This document shows, in pieces, positions 37,382-47,367 of a stretch of 64,000 bases of DNA. Each line of letters begins with the position of its first letter. Position 1 is the stretch's first letter. The notes under the pieces are model-generated. The model ran no database searches. It was given only the letters and a program-made list of their open reading frames with translations, and was not told the DNA's origin. The stretch comes from Thermoleophilia bacterium (lineage in GTDB: Bacteria; Actinomycetota; Thermoleophilia; RBG-16-64-13), in contig JAOSKU010000001.1 in the NCBI GenBank assembly GCA_027493445.1, positions 3,244,822 to 3,308,821 on the forward strand. The letters are read 5' to 3'. Made by a program: the position numbers and the translations under genes.

Positions 37382-39787
37382 TTAGGCTTGGGCGGCCGGT
37401 TGTTCTTCGGGGTCCTTGACTTCGTAGGGCTTGCAGACGAGACGGGCGGCGCGCGCGCCGTCGGCCCGTGAGATCGGGAATGCCATACTGGCTGCCAGAC
37501 GACGGGCCAGTCCGGACCTCGCGACACCGCGTCGAAAGACCGGTCGAAGCCCGCTCGCGCCGAGGCGTCGCACGACCACTCTCAACGCCCCGTCGAGGTC
37601 CCCTGCCGCAAGCCGCCGCAGCGGTTCCGGGTCCAGACGGACCGTGACTGAGACCTCGGGTCCTCCGTTCGATCCTTCGATGGGGACGTCGAATGGGAGG
37701 TGAGCGAGCCGCAGTAACATGTGAAGCGGCTCAGCCACTCCGTCGTACTTTGTGGACAGCGTGGAGCCCAAGCGGTTCTTGTTGATCTTGCCCCAGTCCA
37801 GGGCTAGCAACGGACGCGCGAGCGCGTACACGGCGTCGTCGCACACCTCACCTCGGACCCACGCGCCGATCTCCTCGAGGGTTGCCTCGCAGGAGCCCGC
37901 CGCCCAAAGCGGAAGCTGCGGGGCTCTGTCCCGCTCAGGGTCCGATGTGCGGGCCCAGATCGAGCGGCGTCGCACCAGGGCAATCGCATCGGTGACGAGA
38001 TCTCGGCCCACGCACACGAGCTCAGGATCGCGCTCGGCTCGCCCGCGGTCGTCGAGGTGAAACCGCGGCCAGTCCCGGTTACTCTCGACCAGCGGGAGGA
38101 AGTGCCGCCGTATCGAGTCCCGGATCGCGGTGCCATCCTTGTCGGGAGGACGGTGCTGCGACGAGAGGGAGAGTGCCAGACGGAGCGCCGTTCTGCCGTG
38201 CGGAGTGCCGTCATCGGCAGCCGCTATCCAGCCCCAGCTCAGCCTGGGCAGAGGTCGCCGCGCGGGATTCTTTCCTGAACGTAGGAGCGCGAACTCTGCC
38301 TCACCGAGTGCGACCAGCAACTCGCGCCACTCCGTCGGGGTCGCATCGTGCCGACATACCGCGAAGAGGGCTTCCTGAGCTCGGCGAGCGACTGTGCCGA
38401 GGCTGAGCGGCACGTTGTTGTCCTTTGTCCGCCTGGCGTGCCAGACGAGGCGATCGATCCAAGGTGCGACCTCCTCCAGCAGGACCTGATGGGAGCGCGA
38501 GGCTACTCGGAAGCGCCCGGCCGATACCGCGAGGTTCGACTGCCCGTTACGCTCAAGGTACGCGAAACGTTGCAACGACTCGATGCCACGCGCGAGCCCC
38601 AGTCGCGCTGCCGCGCGCACGAGGTCGCCGGCTCTCGTCGTCTGAAGTCGCCCGACTTGAGCACGTCCTTCGCGGATCAATTCGACCAGTTCGCCGTACT
38701 CAAGCGGATGCGCCCATAGCGGCAGCCACTGCTCGCCCCGCGGGGAGCCCTCAAGCTCAGACGCACTTCCGAATCCGGCGGAAGCAGCCTCTACCCAGAA
38801 GGGCGACGAGACGCGCGCCCGACCCACCTCTCCTCGGCGACTCATGCCGGCAACGAGCGCGACCGCTCCCTCGAGCATGAGGACGAACTCCCAGGGGTTC
38901 ACCGCAGGGTCGGCGAAGAAACCGGCGCCCATGTTTGTGCCTCCGGCCTGCCCAGGATTGAACTGACCGGCGGCCTGAACGACGAGCGCTCGATCGCTGC
39001 CTCCAAATAACAGCGACGCCAACTGCGATCGAGCATTGTCCGCCGGATTGCCGTCCGGGAAGAGAAGGAGCAGGTTTTGCTGAAACCCAGCGGTGTAGTC
39101 TTGGTTTCCTTCGTTACCACCGGTACCAAGGTGAAACGAATATCCGGGCTTCCCGGCGGCATCCAAGATTACCGAGGCATCGAACCACTCCCGCGCTGAT
39201 CCGCTCCAACGGCGTGCCAATTCCTGTAGCAGCGTCGCCTTGACCTCATTCTTGACCTCCTCGACTCGCTCACGAGCGGCCGAGCGCAGCCTCTCGAGCT
39301 CGTTCAGTTCCTCTTTTGCCCGGTCGCGTTCGATGCTGCCGGCAGGAAGAGTCCTAATTTGGTTCCGCACATTGCGTAGCCGTACTGTGAGGCGGTCTCG
39401 TTCGCTGCGCACCTCTGGTAGACGCCGGGGTATCACGGCCTGGGCTTCTTGAATCGCCTCCCGAATGGCAGCGAAGCGCGGAGACTTGAATCGCATGATG
39501 TGGTCGATCAGGCTAACCGCACCTGCGTCGTCCGGGGTGTCGAGAAATCCGCCGCCACCATTCCAAGGAGCAAGAACCGGCGTTGGCGCGTACTCATTCA
39601 GCAGGAAGGTTTCAAGCTCATTCCGGTCGAGTACGCTCACGAGCACGAACCGCTCGTCACGCCAGAATCCGCGAACGTGTATGTCCTTCTGTTCCGCCAC
39701 CAGGCGCAACATCCCAAGCGCCGCGAGATACGTCGCAAGCGCGTCAGGCTTGAGGCCCGTCAGTTCGTGGACGTGGACGCTGGTCAC
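37382..39787 (-). CDS. csx17: Csx17, large subunit (Cas8-type) of type I-G
   Basis: An 801-residue protein from GTG 39787, which overlaps the stop of the CARF-HEPN gene (GTGA). It starts TSVHVHELTGLKPDALATYL with GMLRLVAEQ, and includes YAPTPVLAPWNGGGGF, FPDGNPADNARSQLASLLFG, NPGQAGGTNMGAGFFADPAV and SPFWVEAASAGFGSASELEG, all typical of Csx17. A coiled-coil-like stretch lies around residues 130-200. Csx17 is the presumed PAM-recognising large subunit of type I-G. The frame is uninterrupted. Confidence 0.9.
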   Translation of the reverse strand: MTSVHVHELTGLKPDALATYLAALGMLRLVAEQKDIHVRGFWRDERFVLVSVLDRNELETFLLNEYAPTPVLAPWNGGGGFLDTPDDAGAVSLIDHIMRFKSPRFAAIREAIQEAQAVIPRRLPEVRSERDRLTVRLRNVRNQIRTLPAGSIERDRAKEELNELERLRSAARERVEEVKNEVKATLLQELARRWSGSAREWFDASVILDAAGKPGYSFHLGTGGNEGNQDYTAGFQQNLLLLFPDGNPADNARSQLASLLFGGSDRALVVQAAGQFNPGQAGGTNMGAGFFADPAVNPWEFVLMLEGAVALVAGMSRRGEVGRARVSSPFWVEAASAGFGSASELEGSPRGEQWLPLWAHPLEYGELVELIREGRAQVGRLQTTRAGDLVRAAARLGLARGIESLQRFAYLERNGQSNLAVSAGRFRVASRSHQVLLEEVAPWIDRLVWHARRTKDNNVPLSLGTVARRAQEALFAVCRHDATPTEWRELLVALGEAEFALLRSGKNPARRPLPRLSWGWIAAADDGTPHGRTALRLALSLSSQHRPPDKDGTAIRDSIRRHFLPLVESNRDWPRFHLDDRGRAERDPELVCVGRDLVTDAIALVRRRSIWARTSDPERDRAPQLPLWAAGSCEATLEEIGAWVRGEVCDDAVYALARPLLALDWGKINKNRLGSTLSTKYDGVAEPLHMLLRLAHLPFDVPIEGSNGGPEVSVTVRLDPEPLRRLAAGDLDGALRVVVRRLGASGLRPVFRRGVARSGLARRLAASMAFPISRADGARAARLVCKPYEVKDPEEQPAAQA

Positions 39788-41271
39788 GGCCCGTCTCCAA
39801 AGTAGCCCGATGGACAGAGGACTCGGTTCCTCACGGTCGAGATCATGACATCGCAAATCGACTCTGCCTGTTGCACTCCGAGTTCACGCAAAGCGTCTTG
39901 CACCAGCGGCTGCGCCAGGAATGTGTCCTGATTTGACCACAGCTTCGCTTCGGCCAGGCGCTGACGCGCACCGTGCATGAGAGCGGGTGTTGGCTCGCTG
40001 TGAGCCACGTCGTTGCGCAGTTCGCGGATGGCGCTTACGGCCTGCCCCAGCTTTGTCAAGCCGTCGCGCTTGAGGTAGTGCTTGGCGAGCTGGATGGCAC
40101 AGACTTCACTGTCATCAATCCAATACCATTGGGTCCGATTCACCGGTTCCTTGGGAATGAACGGACGCTTTCGGTCCTCGTCAGAGCCATCGCCTTTCCG
40201 CCGCAGCTTCTCGGCGGGAGCTTCGCCGCTCTTGATCTTGTAATAGCGGCGCTTCGTTTCATCAGGGTGGCGTTCCACAAGTTCGCCGAGGTGATCCCAG
40301 AGAGCACATTCAAAGAACGCGACGGTGCCGTGAACGGCTCGGGGGATATCGCCCGAGCGCAGCGCCAGCTCGACGCGGAGTGCGGCGCGCACGGCCATGC
40401 GGTGGTGTTTGAGGACAGGAATGTCGCAGCTCTCTGGCATCGGAAGCGAGCACGCGAAGCGCGCAAGCCATTCGACGACCTGCGTCCACTCGCGCTCTAT
40501 CTCGTCCTTGTTGAGGTGCTGGACGGCACCCCAGGCTCCGAGCAGGTTCCCCTTCTCGATGAGTTCCAGCGCGTGCCGGCGTGCCTGGTAAGAAGCCGAT
40601 GGCTCAGGCGTCCAGTTCCGTCGAACCGCGCGATCGTTGGTCGGCGGGTCAGCCTTGGCGCCGTCGGCGACCTCGAGCAACTCGACCGGAACACCCACCG
40701 GAGCGTGCAGCCGGACGATTTCTTCGACCAAGTTGCTGACGACGGGGAAGCCTCCGGTCGTCGCGACGACGATACGCGACGGCTTGGAGGTCTCAAGGGT
40801 CTCGCGCACGGCCCGCTCGATTCTCTGCACGACCTCGTGACGGATGACCGCATCACGCGGCCGGTCACGGTCCTCCAGTCGCTCGGTGCCCTCGAGGTAC
40901 GCTTGGCGGAGCACCGGCGCGACGCCCTTGTTCTTGAGGCGTTCCTCCAGCAGAGCGCCTGCAAAGCGCGGATCGCCGGGTGCCGCCTTCGCATCGCGCC
41001 GCGTTGCGAGCACCAGCGCGGACGTCGGCGCGGTCTCGCGCAACACGGCATCGAGCTTCGGCGTGCACAGGAGCAGCTCGCCTTCGGGGAGCGCATCGAC
41101 CGGGACGTCGACTTTGCCGGGAGGCGAGTCGATCAGGCGCCAGGAGTCGGCGCGCCGCTCGAGCTCATCATGCAGCGCGGCGGAGCGCTCCTTGTGCAGC
41201 TCGCGGCGGACACCGTCGACCACAAGCTGCACGTCGCTCTGGCCAGCCGTCATGACGAGGAGCGTGGTCAT
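39784..41271 (-). CDS. CARF-HEPN ribonuclease, Csm6/Csx1-like (set A)
   Basis: A 495-residue protein. The N-terminal CARF-like domain begins MTTLLVMTAGQSDVQLVVDG and includes IVVATTGGFPVVSNLVEEIV; the C-terminal helical domain holds the HEPN motif RNDVAHSEP (R-x4-H, about residue 420). CARF domains bind cyclic oligoadenylate made by Cas10 and switch on the HEPN RNase. The neighbouring Cas10 keeps its GGDD motif, so this is a plausible effector. The ATG overlaps the upstream RAMP stop (ATGA). Unlike its relative at 26655-28007 the frame is intact. Confidence 0.85.
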   Translation of the reverse strand: MTTLLVMTAGQSDVQLVVDGVRRELHKERSAALHDELERRADSWRLIDSPPGKVDVPVDALPEGELLLCTPKLDAVLRETAPTSALVLATRRDAKAAPGDPRFAGALLEERLKNKGVAPVLRQAYLEGTERLEDRDRPRDAVIRHEVVQRIERAVRETLETSKPSRIVVATTGGFPVVSNLVEEIVRLHAPVGVPVELLEVADGAKADPPTNDRAVRRNWTPEPSASYQARRHALELIEKGNLLGAWGAVQHLNKDEIEREWTQVVEWLARFACSLPMPESCDIPVLKHHRMAVRAALRVELALRSGDIPRAVHGTVAFFECALWDHLGELVERHPDETKRRYYKIKSGEAPAEKLRRKGDGSDEDRKRPFIPKEPVNRTQWYWIDDSEVCAIQLAKHYLKRDGLTKLGQAVSAIRELRNDVAHSEPTPALMHGARQRLAEAKLWSNQDTFLAQPLVQDALRELGVQQAESICDVMISTVRNRVLCPSGYFGDGP

Positions 41272-43544
41272 GGACTTCCCTCCCGTCGTTTGCGGCGCGC
41301 GCGCGTGTGCTCTGCTCGGAGCGAGGTGTGGAACGTGTAAATCTGCCCGTCCTTCGTCGGGTAGTCGGCCGCGTTGGGGTGCTTGTGGCGATGCGCCGCC
41401 AGCCACTCTTGCTGGGCGACCGCAGGTTGATGGTTCGCCCGCACCCACTCGACGACGTCTTGCACAGCATTCAACTTAGGGGTGGTCGTGGCGTCGAGCA
41501 GCAAGAGCGCCTTGTCCTCGATGCGTACGCTGCCCCAGCCCAGTGGCCGCGCGTAGCCGAGCTTCGAGCAGTAGCCGTCAGCGTGCTTTCCACCGAGTAC
41601 GTCGCGGAGCTGGTGAGGGCACAGCGCCACGATGATTGCCGCGAGCTCCGTCGGATCGAGGTCGCGGAAGCGCACGGTGAAGCGGAAGCGGCGACCGGGA
41701 CGCGATGCCTCGAGCGCCAGCGTGCTGCGGTCGCTGGCACGGTTGGCCGGCGAGTCATCCTTCCATGGCTCGCCGGTGTAGGCGTCCTTGCGATCGAGGT
41801 AGAACTTGCGGCCGGCGAGCTCGCCGGGCTCGTCGTATCCGGCAGCGTCGCCGTAGGTTACCAGAGCCGCCTTGTCAGACGGGCGTGACCTCGGGTGATG
41901 CGGCTGCTGAACGTAGAACTCGACGGCGCTCGGCCGGGGCATCCCCAGCTCCTTCAAGAACGTTGGCGGCAAGAAGCGCGTGTCGTCGGTGTCACCATCC
42001 GCGACAACCTCGAGGCCAGCGTTGATAGAGACGCGGCCCATGAGCTGTGCGTGATCGTCCTTGCCGATGCCTGCGCTACCCTCGTTGTCACCGGTGTACC
42101 CGAAGATCCGGCGAATGGAAGACAGGCGGCGTGGAGCCCCGTCGTCGTCATGCGCTAGCTCGGCAGGGAGCGGGAAGAGGCCGTGTCGCTCATAGCGACT
42201 GCCAGTGCGGCGAACGGAGTCTGTGTACGCCCAGCGGTAGTAGTAGTGCCAGCCGAGCGAGACGATGCACTTCCGGTCGGTGTCCCACTCGACCCAGATG
42301 AGATCGCCGGGCTGGAAGACGACGTTGGCCGCGGCCTCGAGGATGCGCTTGCGCGCGGTGTCTCCCGTCACGGTCCTCGGGACGTCGGGATGCCGCTCGC
42401 CGAAGTGACCGTGCGTGAGACTGGTGAGGTGACGGAGCGTCGCGAGGTAGCCCTGCTGCACCGACTCTGGGACATCGACCGTCTCCGTGGGCGCATTGGG
42501 ATTCGCCATCAGCTTCTTGTGCAGGTTTCGCTTCGAGTTGAGCTTCTCGCCTGCGCCCTGACCGCCCCGATAGGCAGCGCCGTTTCCGTCGTCGAAGCGA
42601 TAGTAGTTCGAGGTTGGCGGGTGCCTCAGCCTCGGACTGTCGAACTCAAGGTTCGAGGGGAGCAGCTCCAGCCGCGTCAGCACGCGGACTTGATGAGTTG
42701 GGTCGAGCGGCATCGTCTCGACACCGTCCTCGGCCACTCGCGCCAGGCGAGGGATCAGCCGAGCACCCTTCGCGAACATGCTGTTGGGGCGGTAAGAGTA
42801 CGAGCGCTCGGCGACGCGCTCCATGGGCGCGCCGAGGAGCGCACCGAGCTCGTGGCGCAGCAGGCCTTTGAGTGAGTCGCCGGGAAGGACAACCGGGCGT
42901 TGCCCCCACGGTGCGCGCAGCGGGCACAGCACCGACTTCTTCGCGGCGAGTTGACCGATGCCATGGAGGGTGGCGGGGACCGGACAAAGCTCGTCGCGAT
43001 CTTCACCAACGAGGCGACGCTCCCACCCCACGAGCAGCGGCGTGAGCGTCTCGATCTCGAAGCGGATCTCTCCCGACAGCCGACCTTCGCTGCTCGTGCC
43101 GTCGTGCCAGACGGGCGCGGCGGTCGCGAGTTCCGTGGGCAGCGCGACGAAGCCATACGGCTTTCCGGGGAGCGGTTGCGCGTTCGTCGTCGCGGGTGCT
43201 CGTCGCCCTTGCTGGCGCTGCGGGCCGCCACGTTGTTGCGGCTCTCCTCGATGCTGTGGCCCTCCCTGCCGAGCCGGTTGCGCGTTCGCCGGTTTCGGCG
43301 CCGCGCGTGCCGTGACAGTCGTGTCGCCGCCCACGAGCTCTTCGAGCCCAGCGCCGCCGAGCTTGGCGCGAACCTGCTCGAGATGTGCCTCCTTCACGGC
43401 GCAGATGACGAACTCGACCCTGTCCTTCGCGTCGATCACGTCGACATGCGGGACCAACAGCCCCTTGAGCTTGTTCGGCTCACGCGGCTTGCCGTCGAGC
43501 GCGCGGACGCGGATGCGATAGGGTTTGTCGGGCTTGCCGGGCAT
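41268..43544 (-). CDS. large Cas7-type RAMP protein, TIGR03986-like (set A)
   Basis: A 758-residue protein. Residues 1-75 form an additional N-terminal domain, followed by a Gln/Arg/Gly-rich linker (about 80-115). The RAMP part starts PLPGKPYGFVALPTELA, then LSGEIRFEIETLTPLLVGWE, VVLPGDSLKGLLRHELGALL, and near the C terminus DGYCSKLGYARPLGWGSVRI. The arrangement, two RAMP halves split by a long insertion, matches the TIGR03986 or Cas7-insertion subunits of type III-D systems; set B has its own version at 28008-30449. It overlaps both neighbours by 1-4 nt. Confidence 0.75.
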   Translation of the reverse strand: MPGKPDKPYRIRVRALDGKPREPNKLKGLLVPHVDVIDAKDRVEFVICAVKEAHLEQVRAKLGGAGLEELVGGDTTVTARAAPKPANAQPARQGGPQHRGEPQQRGGPQRQQGRRAPATTNAQPLPGKPYGFVALPTELATAAPVWHDGTSSEGRLSGEIRFEIETLTPLLVGWERRLVGEDRDELCPVPATLHGIGQLAAKKSVLCPLRAPWGQRPVVLPGDSLKGLLRHELGALLGAPMERVAERSYSYRPNSMFAKGARLIPRLARVAEDGVETMPLDPTHQVRVLTRLELLPSNLEFDSPRLRHPPTSNYYRFDDGNGAAYRGGQGAGEKLNSKRNLHKKLMANPNAPTETVDVPESVQQGYLATLRHLTSLTHGHFGERHPDVPRTVTGDTARKRILEAAANVVFQPGDLIWVEWDTDRKCIVSLGWHYYYRWAYTDSVRRTGSRYERHGLFPLPAELAHDDDGAPRRLSSIRRIFGYTGDNEGSAGIGKDDHAQLMGRVSINAGLEVVADGDTDDTRFLPPTFLKELGMPRPSAVEFYVQQPHHPRSRPSDKAALVTYGDAAGYDEPGELAGRKFYLDRKDAYTGEPWKDDSPANRASDRSTLALEASRPGRRFRFTVRFRDLDPTELAAIIVALCPHQLRDVLGGKHADGYCSKLGYARPLGWGSVRIEDKALLLLDATTTPKLNAVQDVVEWVRANHQPAVAQQEWLAAHRHKHPNAADYPTKDGQIYTFHTSLRAEHTRARRKRREGSP

Positions 43545-45436
43545 CAGCGCTCCTCCTTCGCGATGGTGAAGCCGAGGACCTCATCGCCATCGTGCCATTC
43601 GCGCAGGAGCACGTTGCCCTGTCCGGTGTTCGCTGCCGAGAAACGGTTGAAGCCATGCAGCCGTGCGGGCGTGTGCACGACGGTGGCAACATTGCCTTCG
43701 TTCGGAGCGACCTCCTCGATGAGCACGTAGCGCGCGCCTCCGGTGGTGCGCGCGGCACGCCAGACCGCGCGCTCCGCGTAGAACGCCACCTCGTCGATCT
43801 GGAGCTTCTCGTCGAGCGGCCATTGTCGGCCGAACGTCGCCGGCGGCTCGGTCAAGGAGACATCGATCGTCGGATCACACCACCACGCAACGAGATCGCG
43901 AGCGCCAAACGCCGACTTCGCGAGCTGCGCCGCCTCCCCGAGCGTCAAGTTCGTGCTGTCCAGCGAGTCATGGCTGGTTCGCACCCACGCATCGGTGGAG
44001 GCTCGTCGCTCGATGAAGTCGGTCGTCCGGCGCGCAGCCTGGCGTGACGCCGACGCTGGCTCCAGCGGCGGCGCCCAGTTCCGCACCTTGTGCACGTCGC
44101 CGACCCGCCATGCTTTGGGCTGCCAGTGCCCCCAGCCTGCGCCGCGCGTCTTGTGGCCACCGACCGGCAGATGTCCGAGCGCGCCGAGTGCCACTTGCCG
44201 GTCGACGAGCGTGACGAGGGGTTCCACGGCGCTCGGCTCGGACCCCTCGATGACGATCTGGATCGGGAATGTGCCCTCGAGGACGCGCACGGCGTCGCGC
44301 TTGGCGCTGCCGTAGGAGCCCGCGGAGAACTCGTCCTCGGCGTGCATGTGTAGCTTCGCCGCCGCCCACTTTCCTTTGGCGCGCCCGTCGCGGATGAGGA
44401 CGCGGCTGCTCTTCGCGGCCGTGCCGAAGGCCCGCCCGCCGGGATCGCCGTCGCCGACGTCACCCTGCACGAGGTGCGGATCCTGCACGGCGCGACCCGC
44501 CGCGCGCTCGGCGCGGGAGAACGCGTGCCGGAGCGGTCCGCGCACGCTCGCGCCAGGGAGCAGCGGACGATCACCCTCCATGAGGACCGCGCGATCGGTG
44601 CTGATCGCTTCCGGTGACGGCGCGTTTGCCGCAGCCCACGAGGGCTTGGCCCAGCTTCCGTCGCCCGTTGGCTGCACCGCGCGCTCGGAGTCGTGCGGGC
44701 CAACGGCGAGCATGTCGAGGCCCCAACCCGGCTTGCTCGGCTCGGGCCGGTACTCGCCGAAGGAGATTTCCACGTCGAGCGTGCGGAAGCACCACGAGCG
44801 GGTCGGCAAGACCGTCGGGACCTCGGTGAGCGCTGCTGGCAACTGCGTACGCCCCGACGCGACCCAGCGCTCGTAGCTCGCCTCGTCTAAGCGGTAGGTG
44901 CGGAGATCCTCGAGATGACACCAGCCGAGCCCGCGCGCCGAGCCGCCGCCGAGCCAGCAGCGGCCTTGGGCCCAGTGCCACGCGAGTACGTAGCCGAGAA
45001 TGCCCTCGGTCTCCCGCCCTTCGTCCTCGCTCACGACGTGCGACCAGTCGACGCGGAAGCTGAGCTGCCACCTCGTGCCTGCAGGAACGACCTCGCGGTC
45101 GTAGAGCACGCCCCCAGCGCGTGCCCCCGTCTTGTGGCGAATGCCGACGCCGGCGCGAACACGCGGGGCTGCCGCGGTGGTCGCGTCCGCGAACTCCCAC
45201 GCCGAGCGGCGCAGCGCGCCGTTACAAATGTCGTCGGACACGGCGCGCGGCAGCGGGTCGAAGAAGCGCCGCGCCATCGCCACAGCCGCGCCCTTGAGGC
45301 CACGTCCCACGAGGGTCGGCACATCGTCGATGAGAGCGAAGGGCTGGTCGGCGGTGCTCTCCCGGTCGAGGCCCGACACCGAGAGCGCCGAGTCCTGCAC
45401 GAGGGTGGCCGTGAATAGAGTCAGTCGTGTGGTCAT
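43544..45436 (-). CDS. double-Cas7 RAMP protein (set A)
   Basis: A 630-residue protein with two RAMP modules. Module 1: TLFTATLVQDSALSVSG, PTLVGRGLKGAAVAMARRF, and WLGGGSARGLGWCHLEDL. Module 2: LDVEISFGEY, LLPGASVRGPLRHAFSRAE, and LPVGGHKTRGAGWGHWQP. The final about 180 residues are unassigned. Tandem Cas7 modules of this kind are seen in type III-Dv complexes (Cas7-2x). It is translated in overlap with the Cas7-Cas5 fusion upstream (ATGA) and the large RAMP downstream (shared base). Confidence 0.78.
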   Translation of the reverse strand: MTTRLTLFTATLVQDSALSVSGLDRESTADQPFALIDDVPTLVGRGLKGAAVAMARRFFDPLPRAVSDDICNGALRRSAWEFADATTAAAPRVRAGVGIRHKTGARAGGVLYDREVVPAGTRWQLSFRVDWSHVVSEDEGRETEGILGYVLAWHWAQGRCWLGGGSARGLGWCHLEDLRTYRLDEASYERWVASGRTQLPAALTEVPTVLPTRSWCFRTLDVEISFGEYRPEPSKPGWGLDMLAVGPHDSERAVQPTGDGSWAKPSWAAANAPSPEAISTDRAVLMEGDRPLLPGASVRGPLRHAFSRAERAAGRAVQDPHLVQGDVGDGDPGGRAFGTAAKSSRVLIRDGRAKGKWAAAKLHMHAEDEFSAGSYGSAKRDAVRVLEGTFPIQIVIEGSEPSAVEPLVTLVDRQVALGALGHLPVGGHKTRGAGWGHWQPKAWRVGDVHKVRNWAPPLEPASASRQAARRTTDFIERRASTDAWVRTSHDSLDSTNLTLGEAAQLAKSAFGARDLVAWWCDPTIDVSLTEPPATFGRQWPLDEKLQIDEVAFYAERAVWRAARTTGGARYVLIEEVAPNEGNVATVVHTPARLHGFNRFSAANTGQGNVLLREWHDGDEVLGFTIAKEER

Positions 45437-47367
45437 TCCGCCCCCTTGCGCAAATCAGCGCGCAGCCAGCGAACGAAGAGGCGTGCGTGAGAAGCCCGAT
45501 GCGAAGGCTTCGGTAGTGCCTGGAGCTTGTCCAGGATCGCCTTCGCGTCCCAGTGCTTCCAGCTTCTTGCGCCCGCCGTCGTTGGCGCGAGGCGCGCGTC
45601 GATGGCCGTCGCGTCACCGCGCTCGAGGTCGGCGACGAGATCGAGCCACTGCGACAGGCTCGGCTTTCCGTCGGATCCGCCGCCCGGCTTCGCCAGCGCG
45701 CCGTGCCCCTTGAACCACTCTTGCGCCTTCACGGCGATTGTCTCCTCATCAGCATCATCGATCGGCGCGCTCTCGATGCTTGCGGGAGAGTCGCTCGTCA
45801 CGCCGGGGAGCGCCGCGTCGAGCCGGAACCGGCCGAAGCCCTCGTGGGTCCTTTCTCCGAGCCACTGTCCGCTCGCGGCCAGTTGCGCCAGCTTGACGAC
45901 GCCCGCCCCCGAGACCTCGAAGACCGAGCCGCGCCGAATCGCCGCTGCGGGCATGCGCCACAAGCGCGACGTGCCGTTGAACCCGTGGACCATCACGCTG
46001 TCTTGGACGCTATTCGAGAGCTGCACGTCTCCGGGCCAGCCCGGCAGCGCTCGCAGCGAGTCTTCATAGAGGGCTGTGCGCCAGCGCAGATGCTCGTCAC
46101 GAACGAGCAAGTCCGAGGTCAGGGTGAGCCGCGCCGTCGTCGAGACTTGCGCAGGCGAGGCGTCGTGACACCACGCGAGCTGCGCGACCTCGACCGGAGC
46201 GCCGGCGCGGCCGACGCGGAGCCACCGCTGCCCCTTGAGGACCGGAGCGAGCTTCTTCGTGAGGCGATTCATGTCCTTGCGGGAGCCGCGCAGCTCACAG
46301 AGTAAGTGCGTCTCCTCCACGATCTGCTCGATCGCAAAGAGCGACGCATCGGCCTGCTCCGGATCGGGGCGCCCGTTGCGCAGACGTACGCGGCGTGCGG
46401 GCCGGAAGGTCACCCACGCTTCGGTCGGATCTCCGCGGTAGACGAAGAGATCGTCCTCGGGGCGCTTCAACTTCTCCTGGGCTCTCCACACATCGAGTCG
46501 ACGCGTCGCCCCCTCGGGCTGCGCCCACCACGGGACCTCACCCGCCGAGCCCTTCGGCTTCTCGCTCTGGAGGGACAGAGGCGCGGGGAGCACCTCGACG
46601 GACTCGAGCTTCCCTGGTGCGTGCGGAAGAGGCAGCGCGTCGCTCACCGAGACACTGCCGCCGACGAGGAGCGAGGCGGTATCTCGATCGCCCTCGGCGA
46701 TGAGCCACGCGGCGACGGCCCCGAGCAGCGTCCGCCCCGGCACGAACGCCAAGCTTGGAATCAGGTTATCCGGCGTCGCCGTCGCGGTGATGCAGAGCGG
46801 GTCGCGGTTCTTCAGCAAGAGCACGAGGCGGCCGGTCACGTTGCCGAGTGCGCGCGGCTTCGATGGGCTCTCGGCCAGCGTGAGCTTGACGCGGCCAGCG
46901 CCGGTGGCGCGTCCACCACCGAGCGCGTCGACCTCCTGCACCAGCCGCTGCAGCACGGGCATCTCGCTCTCCGGGAACTCGACCTGCCCGGTGAGCTTCG
47001 TGCCCTTCGGAACGTACTCGACGACGCGCAGTGTGTCGTCCTTCGGTGCGCGGTTGTCGAACGCCGCGCGCGCGGTCGAGCGCCAGACGTGGCTGCCGGG
47101 ATCCTCGTCGGCGTAGAGCGACGTGAACACCGCGCGCTGCCGATCGCCTCCCGCTCGGCCAAAGAACCCGCTGGCAGCCCCATCGCCGCGGAGTCTGCGC
47201 GCGGCGTCGCGCAGTACACCTTCGACGTGCGAAGCCCAGATGACAGGACGCCCGTGGCGGTCGCGCGCAACGAGCGCATCGATCCCGCCGGCGCCCGAGC
47301 CCGAGCCTGGATGAGCATCCGAGAGCAGCTCGGCGGTGAGGGCGTAGCGAACCCAGCGCTCAGCCAT
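45433..47367 (-). CDS. Cas7-Cas5 fusion with helical Cas11-like tail (set A, III-Dv-like)
   Basis: A 644-residue protein from ATG 47367, which follows AAGGAGG. Residues 1-170 are Cas7/Csm3-like (YALTAELLSDAHPGSGSGAG, VIWASHVEGVLRDAARRL, LGGGRATGAGRVKL). Residues about 180-520 are Cas5/Csx10-like: LAFVPGRTLLGAVAAWLIAE, then VLPAPLSLQSEKPKG, and LGERTHEGFGRFRLD. The last about 120 residues are charged and helical, reminiscent of a Cas11 small subunit. This Cas7-5-11 order matches the type III-Dv effector. The assignment of each part is by motif order only. Confidence 0.75.
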   Translation of the reverse strand: MAERWVRYALTAELLSDAHPGSGSGAGGIDALVARDRHGRPVIWASHVEGVLRDAARRLRGDGAASGFFGRAGGDRQRAVFTSLYADEDPGSHVWRSTARAAFDNRAPKDDTLRVVEYVPKGTKLTGQVEFPESEMPVLQRLVQEVDALGGGRATGAGRVKLTLAESPSKPRALGNVTGRLVLLLKNRDPLCITATATPDNLIPSLAFVPGRTLLGAVAAWLIAEGDRDTASLLVGGSVSVSDALPLPHAPGKLESVEVLPAPLSLQSEKPKGSAGEVPWWAQPEGATRRLDVWRAQEKLKRPEDDLFVYRGDPTEAWVTFRPARRVRLRNGRPDPEQADASLFAIEQIVEETHLLCELRGSRKDMNRLTKKLAPVLKGQRWLRVGRAGAPVEVAQLAWCHDASPAQVSTTARLTLTSDLLVRDEHLRWRTALYEDSLRALPGWPGDVQLSNSVQDSVMVHGFNGTSRLWRMPAAAIRRGSVFEVSGAGVVKLAQLAASGQWLGERTHEGFGRFRLDAALPGVTSDSPASIESAPIDDADEETIAVKAQEWFKGHGALAKPGGGSDGKPSLSQWLDLVADLERGDATAIDARLAPTTAGARSWKHWDAKAILDKLQALPKPSHRASHARLFVRWLRADLRKGAE